From: Stenotrophomonas maltophilia | GTDB lineage: Bacteria; Pseudomonadota; Gammaproteobacteria; Xanthomonadales; Xanthomonadaceae | Length of the DNA: 64,000 nt | Assembly: GCF_900186865.1 (NCBI RefSeq) | Contig: NZ_LT906480.1 | Coordinates: 2,250,001 to 2,314,000 of the forward strand | Direction: 5' to 3' | Part shown: positions 1 through 7,903 of the stretch, one piece after another | Layout of the letters: each line of letters begins with the position of its first letter | How positions within the stretch are numbered: the first letter of the stretch is position 1 | The notes under the pieces: model-generated | Databases searched by the model: none | Told to the model about the DNA's origin: nothing | What the model saw: only the letters and a program-made list of their open reading frames with translations | Translations under genes and position numbers: made by a program

Positions 1-680
1 TCGCGCACGAAGCCGGACGGTGACAACTGCAGCAGCGCGCGCACCATCGCAACGACGTCGTGCACCGGCACCAGCTCGCCGTCGCCGCGCCCTGCGGCCT
101 CTGCCACCGGAACCGACAGCGCATCGTCGGTGTTGAGGTAGCCCAGCTGCAGGCTGGTCACCGCCAGGCGGCGATCGCGGAAACCCTCACGCAGTGCATC
201 GGCGATGCCGTTGAGTGCGAACTTGGATGCACCGAACGCCACTTCCGGGCGGCCGCTGCGCGGCAGTGCCGAGGTCGAGCCGGTCAGCACCAGCTGCGGG
301 CGTGGCGCGCCCAGCACCCGCGGCAGCAGGCGCTGCAGCAGCACCAGGGTCGCGGTGATGTTGACGTCGACCAGCTGGGTGAGCGCGGCATCGCTCTCGT
401 CGAGGAAGGCGTACTCGTCGCTGAAGGCGGTCTCTTCCCAGATGCCCAGGTTGTGGATCAGCACATCCAGATCGGCCGGTGCCTGCGCTGCGATGTGATT
501 GGCAGCCAGGGTGGGTTGGGAGAGATCGGCCTTGATCCACTGCAGGGTGACACCCTCGGGGCATTCAAGGTCGCGCGGACGGCTGCGCGAAACGCCGATG
601 ACGGTGTCGCCCGCACTGCACAGGCCTTCCACGAACGCCCGACCCAGGCCCCTGCTGGCGCCGATGACCATCAATTTCAT
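1..680 (-). CDS. SDR family oxidoreductase, C-terminus outside the window
   Basis: Short-chain dehydrogenase/reductase with a Rossmann fold, cut by the left edge of the window; about 226 residues are visible. The N-terminus MKLMVIGASRGLGRAF carries the GxxxGxG dinucleotide-binding loop, followed by an N-x-G-type motif (LDVLIHNLGIW) and the strand holding the catalytic Ser (LVLTGSTSAL). The usual YxxxK is FxxxK here (VAFGASKFAL), so the catalytic Tyr appears replaced by Phe; activity may be altered or the protein may only bind nucleotide. The start is ATG at 680. The substrate cannot be predicted. It lies 28 bp downstream of the acetyltransferase on the same strand and may be co-transcribed with it. 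Confidence 0.85.
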   Translation of the reverse strand, partial: MKLMVIGASRGLGRAFVEGLCSAGDTVIGVSRSRPRDLECPEGVTLQWIKADLSQPTLAANHIAAQAPADLDVLIHNLGIWEETAFSDEYAFLDESDAALTQLVDVNITATLVLLQRLLPRVLGAPRPQLVLTGSTSALPRSGRPEVAFGASKFALNGIADALREGFRDRRLAVTSLQLGYLNTDDALSVPVAEAAGRGDGELVPVHDVVAMVRALLQLSPSGFVR

Positions 681-708
681 GTTGCTTCCTTGTTGTACTG
701 CGGCAGCC

Positions 709-1437
709 TCAATCGGCTGCCAGAACGGTGTCCCAGTCGGCGAACGCACGCAGGCCGCTGCGCTCGGCGGTAATGATGGAGGCGGTGTTGTCGAGCTGAC
801 AACGGTACTGAGGCTGCAGCCCGGCCGCCTGCGCGGACACGGCCATGGCGTGTACCAGCTGGCGCGCGTGCCCGCGACCGCGGGCCTCGGGCAGGGTCAG
901 CACGCCCATGTCGGCCAGGGCTGGATCCAGGCTCCACGGGTACATGCTTCCCGCGGCAACCAGCCGCTCGCCATCGAAGGCGCCGAACACCTGCCAGTGA
1001 TCCAGTTCAACCCAGGCGGCATCGAGATCCTCTTCGCTGGCGCTGGCCTGGAACACCTCGAACGCGGCGGCGTCGGCCGGGTCGAGACGGCGGATAAGTG
1101 GTGGTGCAGGGCGCGCGGCCAGGGCCGCAAGTTCTGCGGCAGGGAAGTAGAAGACACGATCCGCACCATGCGTGCGCTGGCCGAGCTGCTGCAGGCGCTG
1201 TTGCAGCTGTGCCAGCGTCCAGTGCGGTTGCGCGTGCAGGTGCAGGCGAGTCGCCAGGGCAGGGCGCAACAGTGCGCGAGCGGGGCCCACGACCGGCTGC
1301 AGCAGCATGCCGTCCTCGCCCTCATCGAAATCATCGCTGCACGCCAACTGCAGCTGTGGATCATCCCGCAGCGTGCGCTGCCCGGAGAACACGCCGCGCC
1401 AGGTCGCATCGATCAACGGGGCAAACACATCATCCAT
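709..1437 (-). CDS. GNAT family N-acetyltransferase
   Basis: Probable acetyl-CoA-dependent N-acetyltransferase of 242 residues. The C-terminal half holds the GNAT core: a beta strand ADMGVLTLPEA followed by the pyrophosphate-binding loop ARGRGHARQLV (RGxGxA type) and a late segment DNTASIITAERSG matching the N-x-xS/A-x-x-x-Y/E-x-x-G region. The N-terminal half is unlike common GNATs and probably specifies the substrate, which is unknown. I chose ATG at 1437, 15 bp after the stop of the ArsR-rhodanese gene; an upstream in-frame start at 1494 would overlap that gene by 43 bp. Likely an operon with the ArsR-rhodanese gene. Confidence 0.82.
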   Translation of the reverse strand: MDDVFAPLIDATWRGVFSGQRTLRDDPQLQLACSDDFDEGEDGMLLQPVVGPARALLRPALATRLHLHAQPHWTLAQLQQRLQQLGQRTHGADRVFYFPAAELAALAARPAPPLIRRLDPADAAAFEVFQASASEEDLDAAWVELDHWQVFGAFDGERLVAAGSMYPWSLDPALADMGVLTLPEARGRGHARQLVHAMAVSAQAAGLQPQYRCQLDNTASIITAERSGLRAFADWDTVLAAD

Positions 1438-1451
1438 GACCGGTGTCTCGC

Positions 1452-2117
1452 TCAGTGCCGGGGCAGGTCCACCTGCAGGCCGGCGGCCTTCCATTCGGGG
1501 TAACCGGCGGCGAGCCGCTGCGCGGTCAGTCCGGCCTCGCGCAGCATCGCCACCGCATCGTTGGACAGCACGCAGTAGGGACCGCGGCAGTACGCGACAA
1601 TGTGGACGGCACGCGGCAGTTCGTCCATCCGTGCACGCAGTTCCGTAACGGGAATGTTCAGCGCGCCGGGCAGGTGGCCAAGATCGAATTCCTCGCGCGG
1701 CCGCACATCCAGCAGCACCACGCTGCTGCGTTGTTCCAGCAGCTGCTCCACGGTCAGTCCTTCCAGCGCGTCGCGGCGCTGCAGGCTGTCGTGGATCACG
1801 CCGTGCATTTCGCTGCGTTGGTGGTCGGCATAGTCGCGCAGTGCGGCCAGCAGGTTGCCCAGCGGGCCATCACCGCTGCGGTAGAGGATGCGCTTGCCGT
1901 CACGGCGGGTCTGTACCAGGCCGGCACGGCGCAGCTGCTGCAGGTGCTGGGAGGTATTGGCCACCGACAGGCCGGTCAGTTCAGCCAGGCGTTCCACGGC
2001 GCGCTCGCCCTGGGCGATGTGCTCCAGCAGGGCCAGGCGATGGGCATGGCCGAGCGTGCGGGCGATCTCGGCCAAGGCCTCCAGCGGTGAGGGTGGTGGC
2101 TCTGTTGCAGCGTTCAT
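1452..2117 (-). CDS. ArsR-family regulator fused to a rhodanese domain
   Basis: Two-domain transcription factor of about 221 residues. Residues 10-95 form an ArsR-type winged helix (recognition helix around LSVANTSQHLQQLRRAGLV); residues 120-220 form a rhodanese sulfurtransferase domain with the active-site loop CRGPYC and the flanking LLDVRPREEFDLGHLPGA typical of the family. The DNA-binding part has no cysteine, so sulfur sensing would have to run through the rhodanese cysteines; this is inference. ATG at 2117 is used; an in-frame GTG lies at 2126. It is divergent from a DUF2938 gene, with an inverted repeat between them that probably serves both. Confidence 0.9.
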   Translation of the reverse strand: MNAATEPPPSPLEALAEIARTLGHAHRLALLEHIAQGERAVERLAELTGLSVANTSQHLQQLRRAGLVQTRRDGKRILYRSGDGPLGNLLAALRDYADHQRSEMHGVIHDSLQRRDALEGLTVEQLLEQRSSVVLLDVRPREEFDLGHLPGALNIPVTELRARMDELPRAVHIVAYCRGPYCVLSNDAVAMLREAGLTAQRLAAGYPEWKAAGLQVDLPRH

Positions 2118-2144
2118 GCGGGACACGCTAGCATCGCTCTATCA

Positions 2145-2162
2145 TTCAAGCAAATAATTGAA
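2145..2162. promoter_or_regulatory. Candidate operator between the ArsR-rhodanese and DUF2938 genes
   Basis: Inverted repeat TTCAA-N8-TTGAA in an AT-rich spacer (TTCAAGCAAATAATTGAA) of the divergent intergenic region, just before the Shine-Dalgarno of the DUF2938 gene. ArsR proteins bind such AT-rich dyads near their own promoters, so it is probably the target of the neighbouring regulator. Confidence 0.5.
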
Positions 2163-2172
2163 GGTGTGCGAT

Positions 2173-2676
2173 ATGTCTGGCCAGGCGACATTCGTGATGG
2201 ATGCGGTGGTAGTCGGCGTGGGAGCGACCGCAGTAATGGACCTGTGGGCGGTGGTGCAGCGGCGGCTGTTCGGCATTCCCTCGTTGGATTTTGCGATGGT
2301 CGGGCGTTGGCTGGGGCACCTACCACGCGGGCGCTTCCGTCGCGATGGCATCGGCCGCTCGGCAGCGGTCGGTGGCGAGCGCGCGCTGGGCTGGACCGCG
2401 CATTACGTGATCGGTGTGGTGTTCGCCACGTTGTTGCTGGTCGTGGTCGGGAGCGATTGGGTGCAGGCACCTACCCTGTGGCCGGCGCTGGCCTTCGGCA
2501 TCCTCAGCGTTGCCGCGCCGTTCCTCATCCTGCAGCCGGGCATGGGTGCCGGCATTGCCGCTTCGAAGACCCCGGCGCCGGGCAAGGCGCGCCTGCGCAG
2601 CCTGGTGGCGCACAGCGTGTTCGGCGTGGGCATGTACCTTCCCGCGCTGCTGTTGGCCGCGGTCCGTGCAGGATGA
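2173..2676 (+). CDS. DUF2938 family membrane protein
   Basis: Integral membrane protein of 167 residues resembling DUF2938. Hydrophobic segments lie near residues 5-25 (VMDAVVVGVGATAVMDLWAV), 75-95 (YVIGVVFATLLLVVVG), 100-125 and 145-165. A conserved-looking cytosolic stretch (GRWLGHLPRGRF) follows the first helix. ATG at 2173 is preceded by AAGGTG at 2161-2166; a TTG at 2158 is possible. Function is unknown. Divergence from the ArsR-rhodanese gene suggests it is controlled by that regulator and may concern sulfur-compound export or detoxification, which is inference only. Confidence 0.78.
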   Translation: MSGQATFVMDAVVVGVGATAVMDLWAVVQRRLFGIPSLDFAMVGRWLGHLPRGRFRRDGIGRSAAVGGERALGWTAHYVIGVVFATLLLVVVGSDWVQAPTLWPALAFGILSVAAPFLILQPGMGAGIAASKTPAPGKARLRSLVAHSVFGVGMYLPALLLAAVRAG

Positions 2677-2717
2677 GCGAGAATCGGTGGGGTCACCGGC
2701 AACAGGAACACCCCGGC

Positions 2718-3520
2718 ATGGAAGCACCCAATCCTTTCACTGATGGCATGCCGCTACCGTGGGCATGGCAGGAAGCGTTGGCCGATGCGCGCGTCGAGCG
2801 GCAGTCGATCGGCGTGTCGCGCGCGGATGTAGCCCGTGTGCAGCGACCAGGCCAGCCCGATGCCTTCGTGAAGTCGGAAGTGATCGACGCCTTCAGTGAG
2901 CTCGGTGATGAGATCGCGCGCCTGCGCTGGCTGCAGGAACAGGGACAACCGGCACCAACGGTAATTGCCACCGCCGAAGAAGCGGGCCGGCGCTGGTTGC
3001 TGATGAGCGCGCTGCCCGGCCGCGACCTGGCTTCGTCGCCGGAACTCGCGCCGCAGCAGCTGGTGGAACTGCTGGCCGACGCGCTGCGCGGGCTGCATGC
3101 GTTGCCGCTGGCAGCCTGTCCGTTTGACCAGCGACTGCACTTGCGACTGCAAGCCGCGCAGGCACGGGTCGAGGCGGGGTTGGTGGATGCCGATGACTTC
3201 GATGACGAACGCCTGGGCCAGAGTCCGCAGCAGGTCTTCGCTGAACTGTGCAGCACCCGGCCCGATCATGAAGACCTGGTGGTCAGCCATGGCGATGCCT
3301 GCCTGCCGAACCTGATGGTGGTCGAGGGGCGTTTCAGCGGTTTCATCGACTGTGGGCGACTGGGTGTTGCCGACCGCTACCAGGACCTGGCGCTGGCCGC
3401 GCGCAGCCTGGTCCACAACTTCGGCGATACGCGTTGGGTGGCGCCGTTGTTCCAGCGCTACGGCGCGTGGCCGACGAGCGCCGGCTCGCGTTCTACCGGC
3501 TGCTCGACGAGTTCTTCTGA
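2718..3520 (+). pseudogene. aph(3')-IIc: APH(3')-II-type aminoglycoside phosphotransferase, frameshifted near the C-terminus
   Basis: Aminoglycoside O-phosphotransferase closely matching the chromosomal APH(3')-IIc type of S. maltophilia (recognised from memory). Intact features: the catalytic loop VSHGDACLPNLM (HGDxxxxN) and the metal-binding FIDCGRLGVADRYQD. The reading frame from ATG 2718 runs correctly to about 3468 (VAPLFQRYGAW), then leaves the family: the expected ending DERRLAFYRLLDEFF is encoded one frame over, ending at TGA 3518-3520. The span is 803 nt, one short of 804, so a single base is missing near 3470-3475. In the frame used, translation continues to 3662 with an unrelated tail. 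It could be inactivating decay or a sequencing error. The 3' end overlaps the convergent DoxX gene by 28 bp. Confidence 0.82.
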
Positions 3521-3918
3521 GCCCGCGCGTGGCTGGCGATGGCCGCGCAGATCAGGCCACCCACCACGCTCAGGTGCTCCAGCGCGAAGAACAGGGCCAG
3601 CTGCTGTTCCGCGCCGTGCTTGGTCCAGAAGGTATGCACGACGACGATGGTCAGCAGCATGAACACTGCCAGCACGCCGCTGCCCAGCCAGAGCAGGCGA
3701 TCAAGCAGCAGGCACAGTGAGCCACCCAGCAGCACCACCGCGCTGGCGAGGTTGAACAGCACAGGCGGCTGCAGCCCGGCCGCCTGCATTTCGGCCACGC
3801 TGTTGTCCCACGCCAGCAGCTTGGCCAGGCCCGAGGACAGGAACACCACGGCCAGCAGCAGCCGGGCGAGGAACCACAGCACGCGGCTGTCGAGCAGGGT
3901 GGCGATCATCCGTGGCAT
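3493..3918 (-). CDS. DoxX family membrane protein
   Basis: Small integral membrane protein of 141 residues with four predicted helices, matching the DoxX family: the first helix carries RLLLAVVFLSSGLAKLLAW, where the sequence around FLSSGLAKL is typical of the family, followed by LASAVVLLGGSLCLLL, LGSGVLAVFMLLTIVV and the C-terminal HLSVVGGLICAAI. DoxX-like proteins are linked to thiol and redox stress or quinone chemistry in other bacteria, but the role here is unknown. ATG at 3918 is chosen because earlier in-frame codons encode a proline/arginine-rich leader. It is divergent from a TetR gene whose operator lies between them, so TetR control is likely. Confidence 0.85.
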   Translation of the reverse strand: MPRMIATLLDSRVLWFLARLLLAVVFLSSGLAKLLAWDNSVAEMQAAGLQPPVLFNLASAVVLLGGSLCLLLDRLLWLGSGVLAVFMLLTIVVVHTFWTKHGAEQQLALFFALEHLSVVGGLICAAIASHARAQKNSSSSR

Positions 3919-4035
3919 GCAGGAACTCCGGGTTGAGCGTGGGGCGGGCCGGGCAGCATCGGGCCTCAACCGCGGTTGAGGTCAAGGCTGGCTGAACGAA
4001 GCCCAATGGTGGTCGGGTTGTTGCCTTCTAATTGG

Positions 4036-4047
4036 ACGAACGTTCGT
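4036..4047. promoter_or_regulatory. TetR-type operator
   Basis: Perfect 12-bp palindrome ACGAACGTTCGT within GGACGAACGTTCGTTC, 15 bp before the tetR start codon and in the divergent doxX/tetR spacer. Self-complementary GAACGTTC cores are typical of TetR autoregulatory sites. Confidence 0.6.
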
Positions 4048-4061
4048 TCACTATTTGCGCC

Positions 4062-4652
4062 ATGAAGCGAGCCGACCGCAACGAGCAACGCATCGCGCAG
4101 ATCCTGCAGGCCGCCCTGCAGTGCTTCCTCGCGAAGGGATTCCACCAGACCAGCATGCGTGACATCGCGCAGGCGGCCGGTGTCAGCCTGGGCAATCTCT
4201 ACAACCACTTCCCGGGCAAGGAGGCGATCATCCTTGCCGTGGCGGTGGCTGAGAGCGAAGAGCTGGCACCGTTGCTGCAGCGACTGGCCGCGTCCGAAGG
4301 CGAGCGCGCACAGGTGCTGGCTTTCCTTCGGGACTTCCACGCACTGTGCCGGCAGCCGGAATGGGCGACGCTCGCCGTCGAAGTGCTGGCCGAGAGCGCA
4401 CGCAATCCGGCCGTAGCCGAGGCATTTGCGGCCAATCGCAGGCAGTTGCAGGCGGTCCTGGCCGAAGCGCTGCAGCAGGTGGCACAGCGCGAACGCCGGC
4501 GTCCCGTGTTGGCCCCCGCATTGCAGGCGCAGGTGCTGCTGGATGCCATTGAAAGCGATGCACTGCGTCGGGGGCTGGGCGAGGCCGGTGGCGGCGATGA
4601 GGCATCGCTGGATCTTGGCCTGCTCGCGCTGCTGCTCGGGGCGCGCGCATGA
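4062..4652 (+). CDS. TetR family transcriptional regulator
   Basis: One-component repressor of 196 residues. The N-terminal HTH is complete: ILQAALQCFLAKGFHQTSM followed by the helix-turn-helix DIAQAAGVSLGNLYNHFPGKE, both classical TetR signatures. The C-terminal ligand domain is alanine/leucine-rich and does not reveal its ligand. ATG at 4062 follows the palindromic operator directly; an in-frame start at 4032 would place the operator inside the gene. The last 4 bp overlap the DUF418 gene (ATGA), so the two form an operon, and the regulator probably represses itself, the DUF418 gene and the divergent DoxX gene. Confidence 0.92.
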   Translation: MKRADRNEQRIAQILQAALQCFLAKGFHQTSMRDIAQAAGVSLGNLYNHFPGKEAIILAVAVAESEELAPLLQRLAASEGERAQVLAFLRDFHALCRQPEWATLAVEVLAESARNPAVAEAFAANRRQLQAVLAEALQQVAQRERRRPVLAPALQAQVLLDAIESDALRRGLGEAGGGDEASLDLGLLALLLGARA

Positions 4653-5683
4653 GTGCCGTTGACCGGCGATTGCACGGCCTTGATCTGGCGCGCTACCTGG
4701 CCTTGGCCGGCATGGTGCTGGTCAACTTCCGCCTGGCGATGGCCGTGCCGGCAGAGGGCGCCGGATGGTTGGCAGGCTTCTTCCACTTTCTGGAAGGCAA
4801 GGCTTCGGCGACGTTCGTTACGCTGGCTGGCTTGGGCCTGGTGTTGGCCACGCAGCGGCAAGGGGGGTGGCCGGCCAGCGTGCAGACCTGGAGGCGCGCG
4901 CTGTTCCTGATGGTGCTGGGCCTGCTCAACCTGACCCTGTTCCCGGCCGACATCCTGCACTACTACGCGGTGTATTTCGCGCTGGCCGTGGTGTGGCTGC
5001 GTGCCTCGCCGCGCGTGCTGCTGGCCAGCATCGTGGGCCTGGCGGCCTGTTCGTTCTGGGCGCTGCTGCACTGGAACTACAGCGAAGGCTGGAACTGGCA
5101 GACGCTGGAATATGCCGGCCTGTGGCAGTGGCCGGGCGCAGCCCGCAACCTGCTGTTCAATGGCTTCCACCCGTTGATGCCGTGGCTGTGCTTCTTCCTG
5201 CTGGGGATGCTGCTGGCACGGCTTCAGTTGTCGCAGCCGCGGGTACAGCATGCATTGCTGGTGCTGGGGCTGCTGCTGATCGGGGCTGGACATGGCGTGC
5301 AGCAGCTTGCGCAGGGAACGCCCTGGCAGGTGTGGCTGGGAACGCAGCCGATGCCGCCGGGACCGGCTTATGTGCTTACGGGTGCGGGTGCGGCCTGCAG
5401 TGTCATCGCCGCCTGCCTGTGGCTGGCGCGTGTGCGACCGGGTGACTGGTTGGAGCCGTTCACCGCGGCCGGACGCATGACCCTGACCCTGTATGTGGGC
5501 CACATCCTGCTGGGCATGGGCACGCTGGAAAGCCTGGGCCTGCTCGATGGCAGCGCGTCGCTCGCATCGGTGCTGCTGTGGGCGCTGCTGTTCCTGATGC
5601 TGGCGACGGGCGCGGCCTGGCTATGGTCGTGGCAGTTCGCACGCGGCCCGCTGGAGACGGTGATGCGGCGCATCGCAGGCTAG
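4649..5683 (+). CDS. DUF418 family membrane protein
   Basis: Polytopic inner-membrane protein of 344 residues in the DUF418/YeiB group. It begins with the family's RLHGLDLARYLALAGMVLVN (residues 7-26), has around ten hydrophobic segments, and the C-terminal third carries the DUF418 region (FTAAGRMTLTLYVGHILLGMG). Relatives are described only as uncharacterised membrane proteins, some near acyltransferase-3 folds; no substrate is known. Translationally coupled to the upstream TetR gene through ATGA at 4649-4652, which suggests that TetR controls its expression in response to an unknown compound. Confidence 0.85.
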   Translation: MSAVDRRLHGLDLARYLALAGMVLVNFRLAMAVPAEGAGWLAGFFHFLEGKASATFVTLAGLGLVLATQRQGGWPASVQTWRRALFLMVLGLLNLTLFPADILHYYAVYFALAVVWLRASPRVLLASIVGLAACSFWALLHWNYSEGWNWQTLEYAGLWQWPGAARNLLFNGFHPLMPWLCFFLLGMLLARLQLSQPRVQHALLVLGLLLIGAGHGVQQLAQGTPWQVWLGTQPMPPGPAYVLTGAGAACSVIAACLWLARVRPGDWLEPFTAAGRMTLTLYVGHILLGMGTLESLGLLDGSASLASVLLWALLFLMLATGAAWLWSWQFARGPLETVMRRIAG

Positions 5684-5782
5684 TTCCCTGGTCGTGCTGA
5701 AGCGATGTTGTGACGGACATGTCTGTGCCGCGGCGAACGCATCTGCGATAGTGGTGGCAGGTAACACTTTCTGCTTGCATCC

Positions 5783-6823
5783 ATGTCATTCGCTTCGGCG
5801 CAGCATCTCGGCGAAGTCCTGCAACAATCCTATGGCATCACCCCCACCGCCGTGGTGCCACGCCCGGTGGGCGCCGACGCCAATGCCAGCGTGTATCGCG
5901 TCGATGCGCGGCACGGGCAGTGGTGGTTGAAATGCCGTACCTACCAGGTCGCCCCAGCGGTGTGGGACAGCCTGCATTGGATGCGCGGCACGCTGGGTAT
6001 CGATGAGATCGTCGCGCCGTGGCCGGCGTTGACCGGTGGTGCGTCTGTGCAGCGCTGGGGATTGCAGTTCACCCTGTTCCCGTATGTGGAAGGCCAGTCC
6101 GGGTTCGAGGCGGCGTTGAGCCGCACGCAGTGGAAACGGCTGGGGGAGGTGCTGCGGCGGCTGCATGGCGCGCAGTTGCCAGCGGAACTGCAGCAGGCAC
6201 TGCCGATCGTACGGCTGGAAACCGCGGCGCTGGAGACCGTCGGGCAATGGTTGGCCGGCGAGGGCCTGGCGGCTGCGAAGGACGGGCTGGGCCGCGCATT
6301 CGTTTCGGTATGGGACCAGCAGCATGCGCGCATCGCGGCGCTGCATGCGCAGGCACGGGAGCTGCTCGCGGCGTTGCAGGACGCGCCGGTAGACCTGCAT
6401 CTGTGCCACACCGATCTGCATGCCGGCAACCTGCTGATGGGCAATGACGGGGGCCTGCACCTGATCGATTGGGATGGTCTGTCGCTGGCCCCGCGCGAGC
6501 GTGACCTGATGTTCATCGGTGCCGCTGTTGGCGGGCGCTGGGGTCGCGAGAATCCACTGGGGTTCGAGGAGGGCTACGGCAGCGACCGCGGTGACCCACG
6601 CTGGATCGCCTGGTACCGGCACTGGCGCATTCTGCAGGACCTGATCGAGTTCCAGCAGGTGCTGCTGGGCAGTGACGGAGAGGACCGATCGCCGCAGCTG
6701 CGCCGGCAGTCGCTGCACTACCTGGGGGAGCAGTTCGCACCGGGCAATGTGTTCGATGCGGCGGAGCGGGTATATCGCGCGCTGGATCAGGTTCCAGGTC
6801 GTTGCCAGGATCGCCCTAGGTAG
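5783..6823 (+). CDS. APH-fold phosphotransferase, APH(9)/spectinomycin kinase-like
   Basis: Kinase-fold phosphotransferase of 346 residues. The catalytic loop LCHTDLHAGNLLMG (HxDxxxxN) and the metal-binding LHLIDWDGL (DxD) are intact; the N-terminal lobe has a nucleotide-binding strand around VYRVDARHGQWWLKCR. Length and C-terminal architecture fit APH(9)-type spectinomycin kinases, and S. maltophilia strains are known to carry chromosomal APH(9)-like genes; other small-molecule kinases such as choline or fructosamine kinases share the fold, so spectinomycin resistance is plausible rather than shown. It stands alone, 99 bp after DUF418, with a GTAG palindrome dimer at its stop codon acting as a probable 3' stem-loop. 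Confidence 0.8.
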   Translation: MSFASAQHLGEVLQQSYGITPTAVVPRPVGADANASVYRVDARHGQWWLKCRTYQVAPAVWDSLHWMRGTLGIDEIVAPWPALTGGASVQRWGLQFTLFPYVEGQSGFEAALSRTQWKRLGEVLRRLHGAQLPAELQQALPIVRLETAALETVGQWLAGEGLAAAKDGLGRAFVSVWDQQHARIAALHAQARELLAALQDAPVDLHLCHTDLHAGNLLMGNDGGLHLIDWDGLSLAPRERDLMFIGAAVGGRWGRENPLGFEEGYGSDRGDPRWIAWYRHWRILQDLIEFQQVLLGSDGEDRSPQLRRQSLHYLGEQFAPGNVFDAAERVYRALDQVPGRCQDRPR

Positions 6824-6907
6824 AGTCGGCTGTTAGTCGACTGCGCTTCGATTGGAACAGGCAAAGCCCGCGCTGCGCGCGGGAGTCGACTAACAGTCGA
6901 CTCTACC
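6820..6907. repeat. SMAG-type (GTAG) palindromic repeat dimer
   Basis: Two inverted monomers, GTAGAGTCGGCTGTTAGTCG at 6820 and its near-complement ending CAGTCGACTCTACC at 6907, flank a GC-rich inner hairpin (CCCGCGCTGCGCGCGGG, 6867-6883). This matches the dimeric SMAG elements known from S. maltophilia. The first monomer overlaps the final codons of the phosphotransferase gene. Confidence 0.85.
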
Positions 6908-6968
6908 CATGGCCTGTCCATGCACGACCCGTGGCTTGCCCGTGCAGGCCCCATGGCTTGTCCATGCA
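6907..6968. repeat. Three tandem 22-bp hairpin repeats
   Basis: Three 18-bp copies at 6907-6924, 6929-6946 and 6951-6968, spaced exactly 22 bp apart: CCATGGCCTGTCCATGCA, CCGTGGCTTGCCCGTGCA, CCATGGCTTGTCCATGCA. Each can fold into a short stem (CATGG/CCATG in copies 1 and 3; copy 2 pairs with G-U wobbles). They follow the SMAG dimer and precede the stop codon of the convergent permease gene. Confidence 0.8.
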
Positions 6969-6976
6969 GATGGTTT

Positions 6977-7903
6977 TCATTCGGCGGGCTTGGCCGCTGC
7001 CGAGGCCGCCGCGCTTGCGGCGCGGCGCGACAACACGGCTTCGCGGTGGGCGATGTAGGCGTTGGCGGCGAGGATGATGCCGGCACCGATGAGCGTCCAG
7101 CGATCCACGCTTTCGTTGAACAGCAGCCAGCCGAGCAGCGTTACCAGCGGCAGCTGCAGGAAGCTGATCGGGGTCAGCGCCGAGACTTCACCGAGCCGCA
7201 ACGCCCGCGTCCACAGCAGCTGGCCGATGGTGCCGAGCACGCCGGTGGCCAGCAGCCACAGCCACGCCACGCCGGTGGGCCAGACCCAGACGAACAGGGC
7301 CGGGACCAGCGACAGCGGCACCCAGAACACGTAGGTGTAGAGCACCACGGTGTCGGCGCTGTCGACACGGGTCAGCTGCTTGATCTGGATCGCCACCAAT
7401 GAGCTGAGCACGGCGGCTGCCACCGCTACCAGGCTGCCGGCGGTGAAGCCGGCGGTACCGGGGCGCACGATCACCAGCACACCGATGAATCCAACCACCA
7501 CCGCGGCCCAGCGCCGTATACGCACGGTCTCGCCCAGCCACAGCACGGCGGCGATGGTGACGAACAACGGCGTGGAGTACGAGAGGGAAACCGCCTGCGC
7601 CAGTGGCAGATGGCCCAGTGCCCAGAACGCGCACAGCATCGAACCCAGGCCAATTGCACTGCGCACGAAATAACGCGGCAGCTGCTGCGTTTTCAGTGGT
7701 GCATGGCCGGGGCGCAGCAGCATCGGCAGCAACGCGAGCAGGCCAAAGGCATTGCGAAAGAACGCCACTTCCTGGGTTGGTACGTACCGGGTGGCGTAGC
7801 GGATGGCGACGGCCATCAGGCCGAATGCCATCGTGCTGCCGAGCATCAGCAGCGCCGCCCGCATCGGGGTGGCGCTGGGGGAGAGGGCGGGGGTGTTCAC
7901 CAC
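6977..7903 (-). CDS. EamA/DMT-superfamily permease
   Basis: Inner-membrane transporter of 308 residues with ten predicted helices arranged as two EamA repeats (about residues 15-150 and 155-290). Typical signatures are [20 protein letters not shown] in repeat 1 and [19 protein letters not shown] and [19 protein letters not shown] in repeat 2. Drug/metabolite transporters of this kind usually export amino acids, nucleosides or other metabolites; the substrate is unknown. The GTG at 7903 overlaps the end of murB by 7 bp; ATG at 7864 is an alternative start just before the first helix. It is the last gene of a minus-strand block behind murB and pyrD. Confidence 0.86.
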   Translation of the reverse strand: MVNTPALSPSATPMRAALLMLGSTMAFGLMAVAIRYATRYVPTQEVAFFRNAFGLLALLPMLLRPGHAPLKTQQLPRYFVRSAIGLGSMLCAFWALGHLPLAQAVSLSYSTPLFVTIAAVLWLGETVRIRRWAAVVVGFIGVLVIVRPGTAGFTAGSLVAVAAAVLSSLVAIQIKQLTRVDSADTVVLYTYVFWVPLSLVPALFVWVWPTGVAWLWLLATGVLGTIGQLLWTRALRLGEVSALTPISFLQLPLVTLLGWLLFNESVDRWTLIGAGIILAANAYIAHREAVLSRRAASAAASAAAKPAE

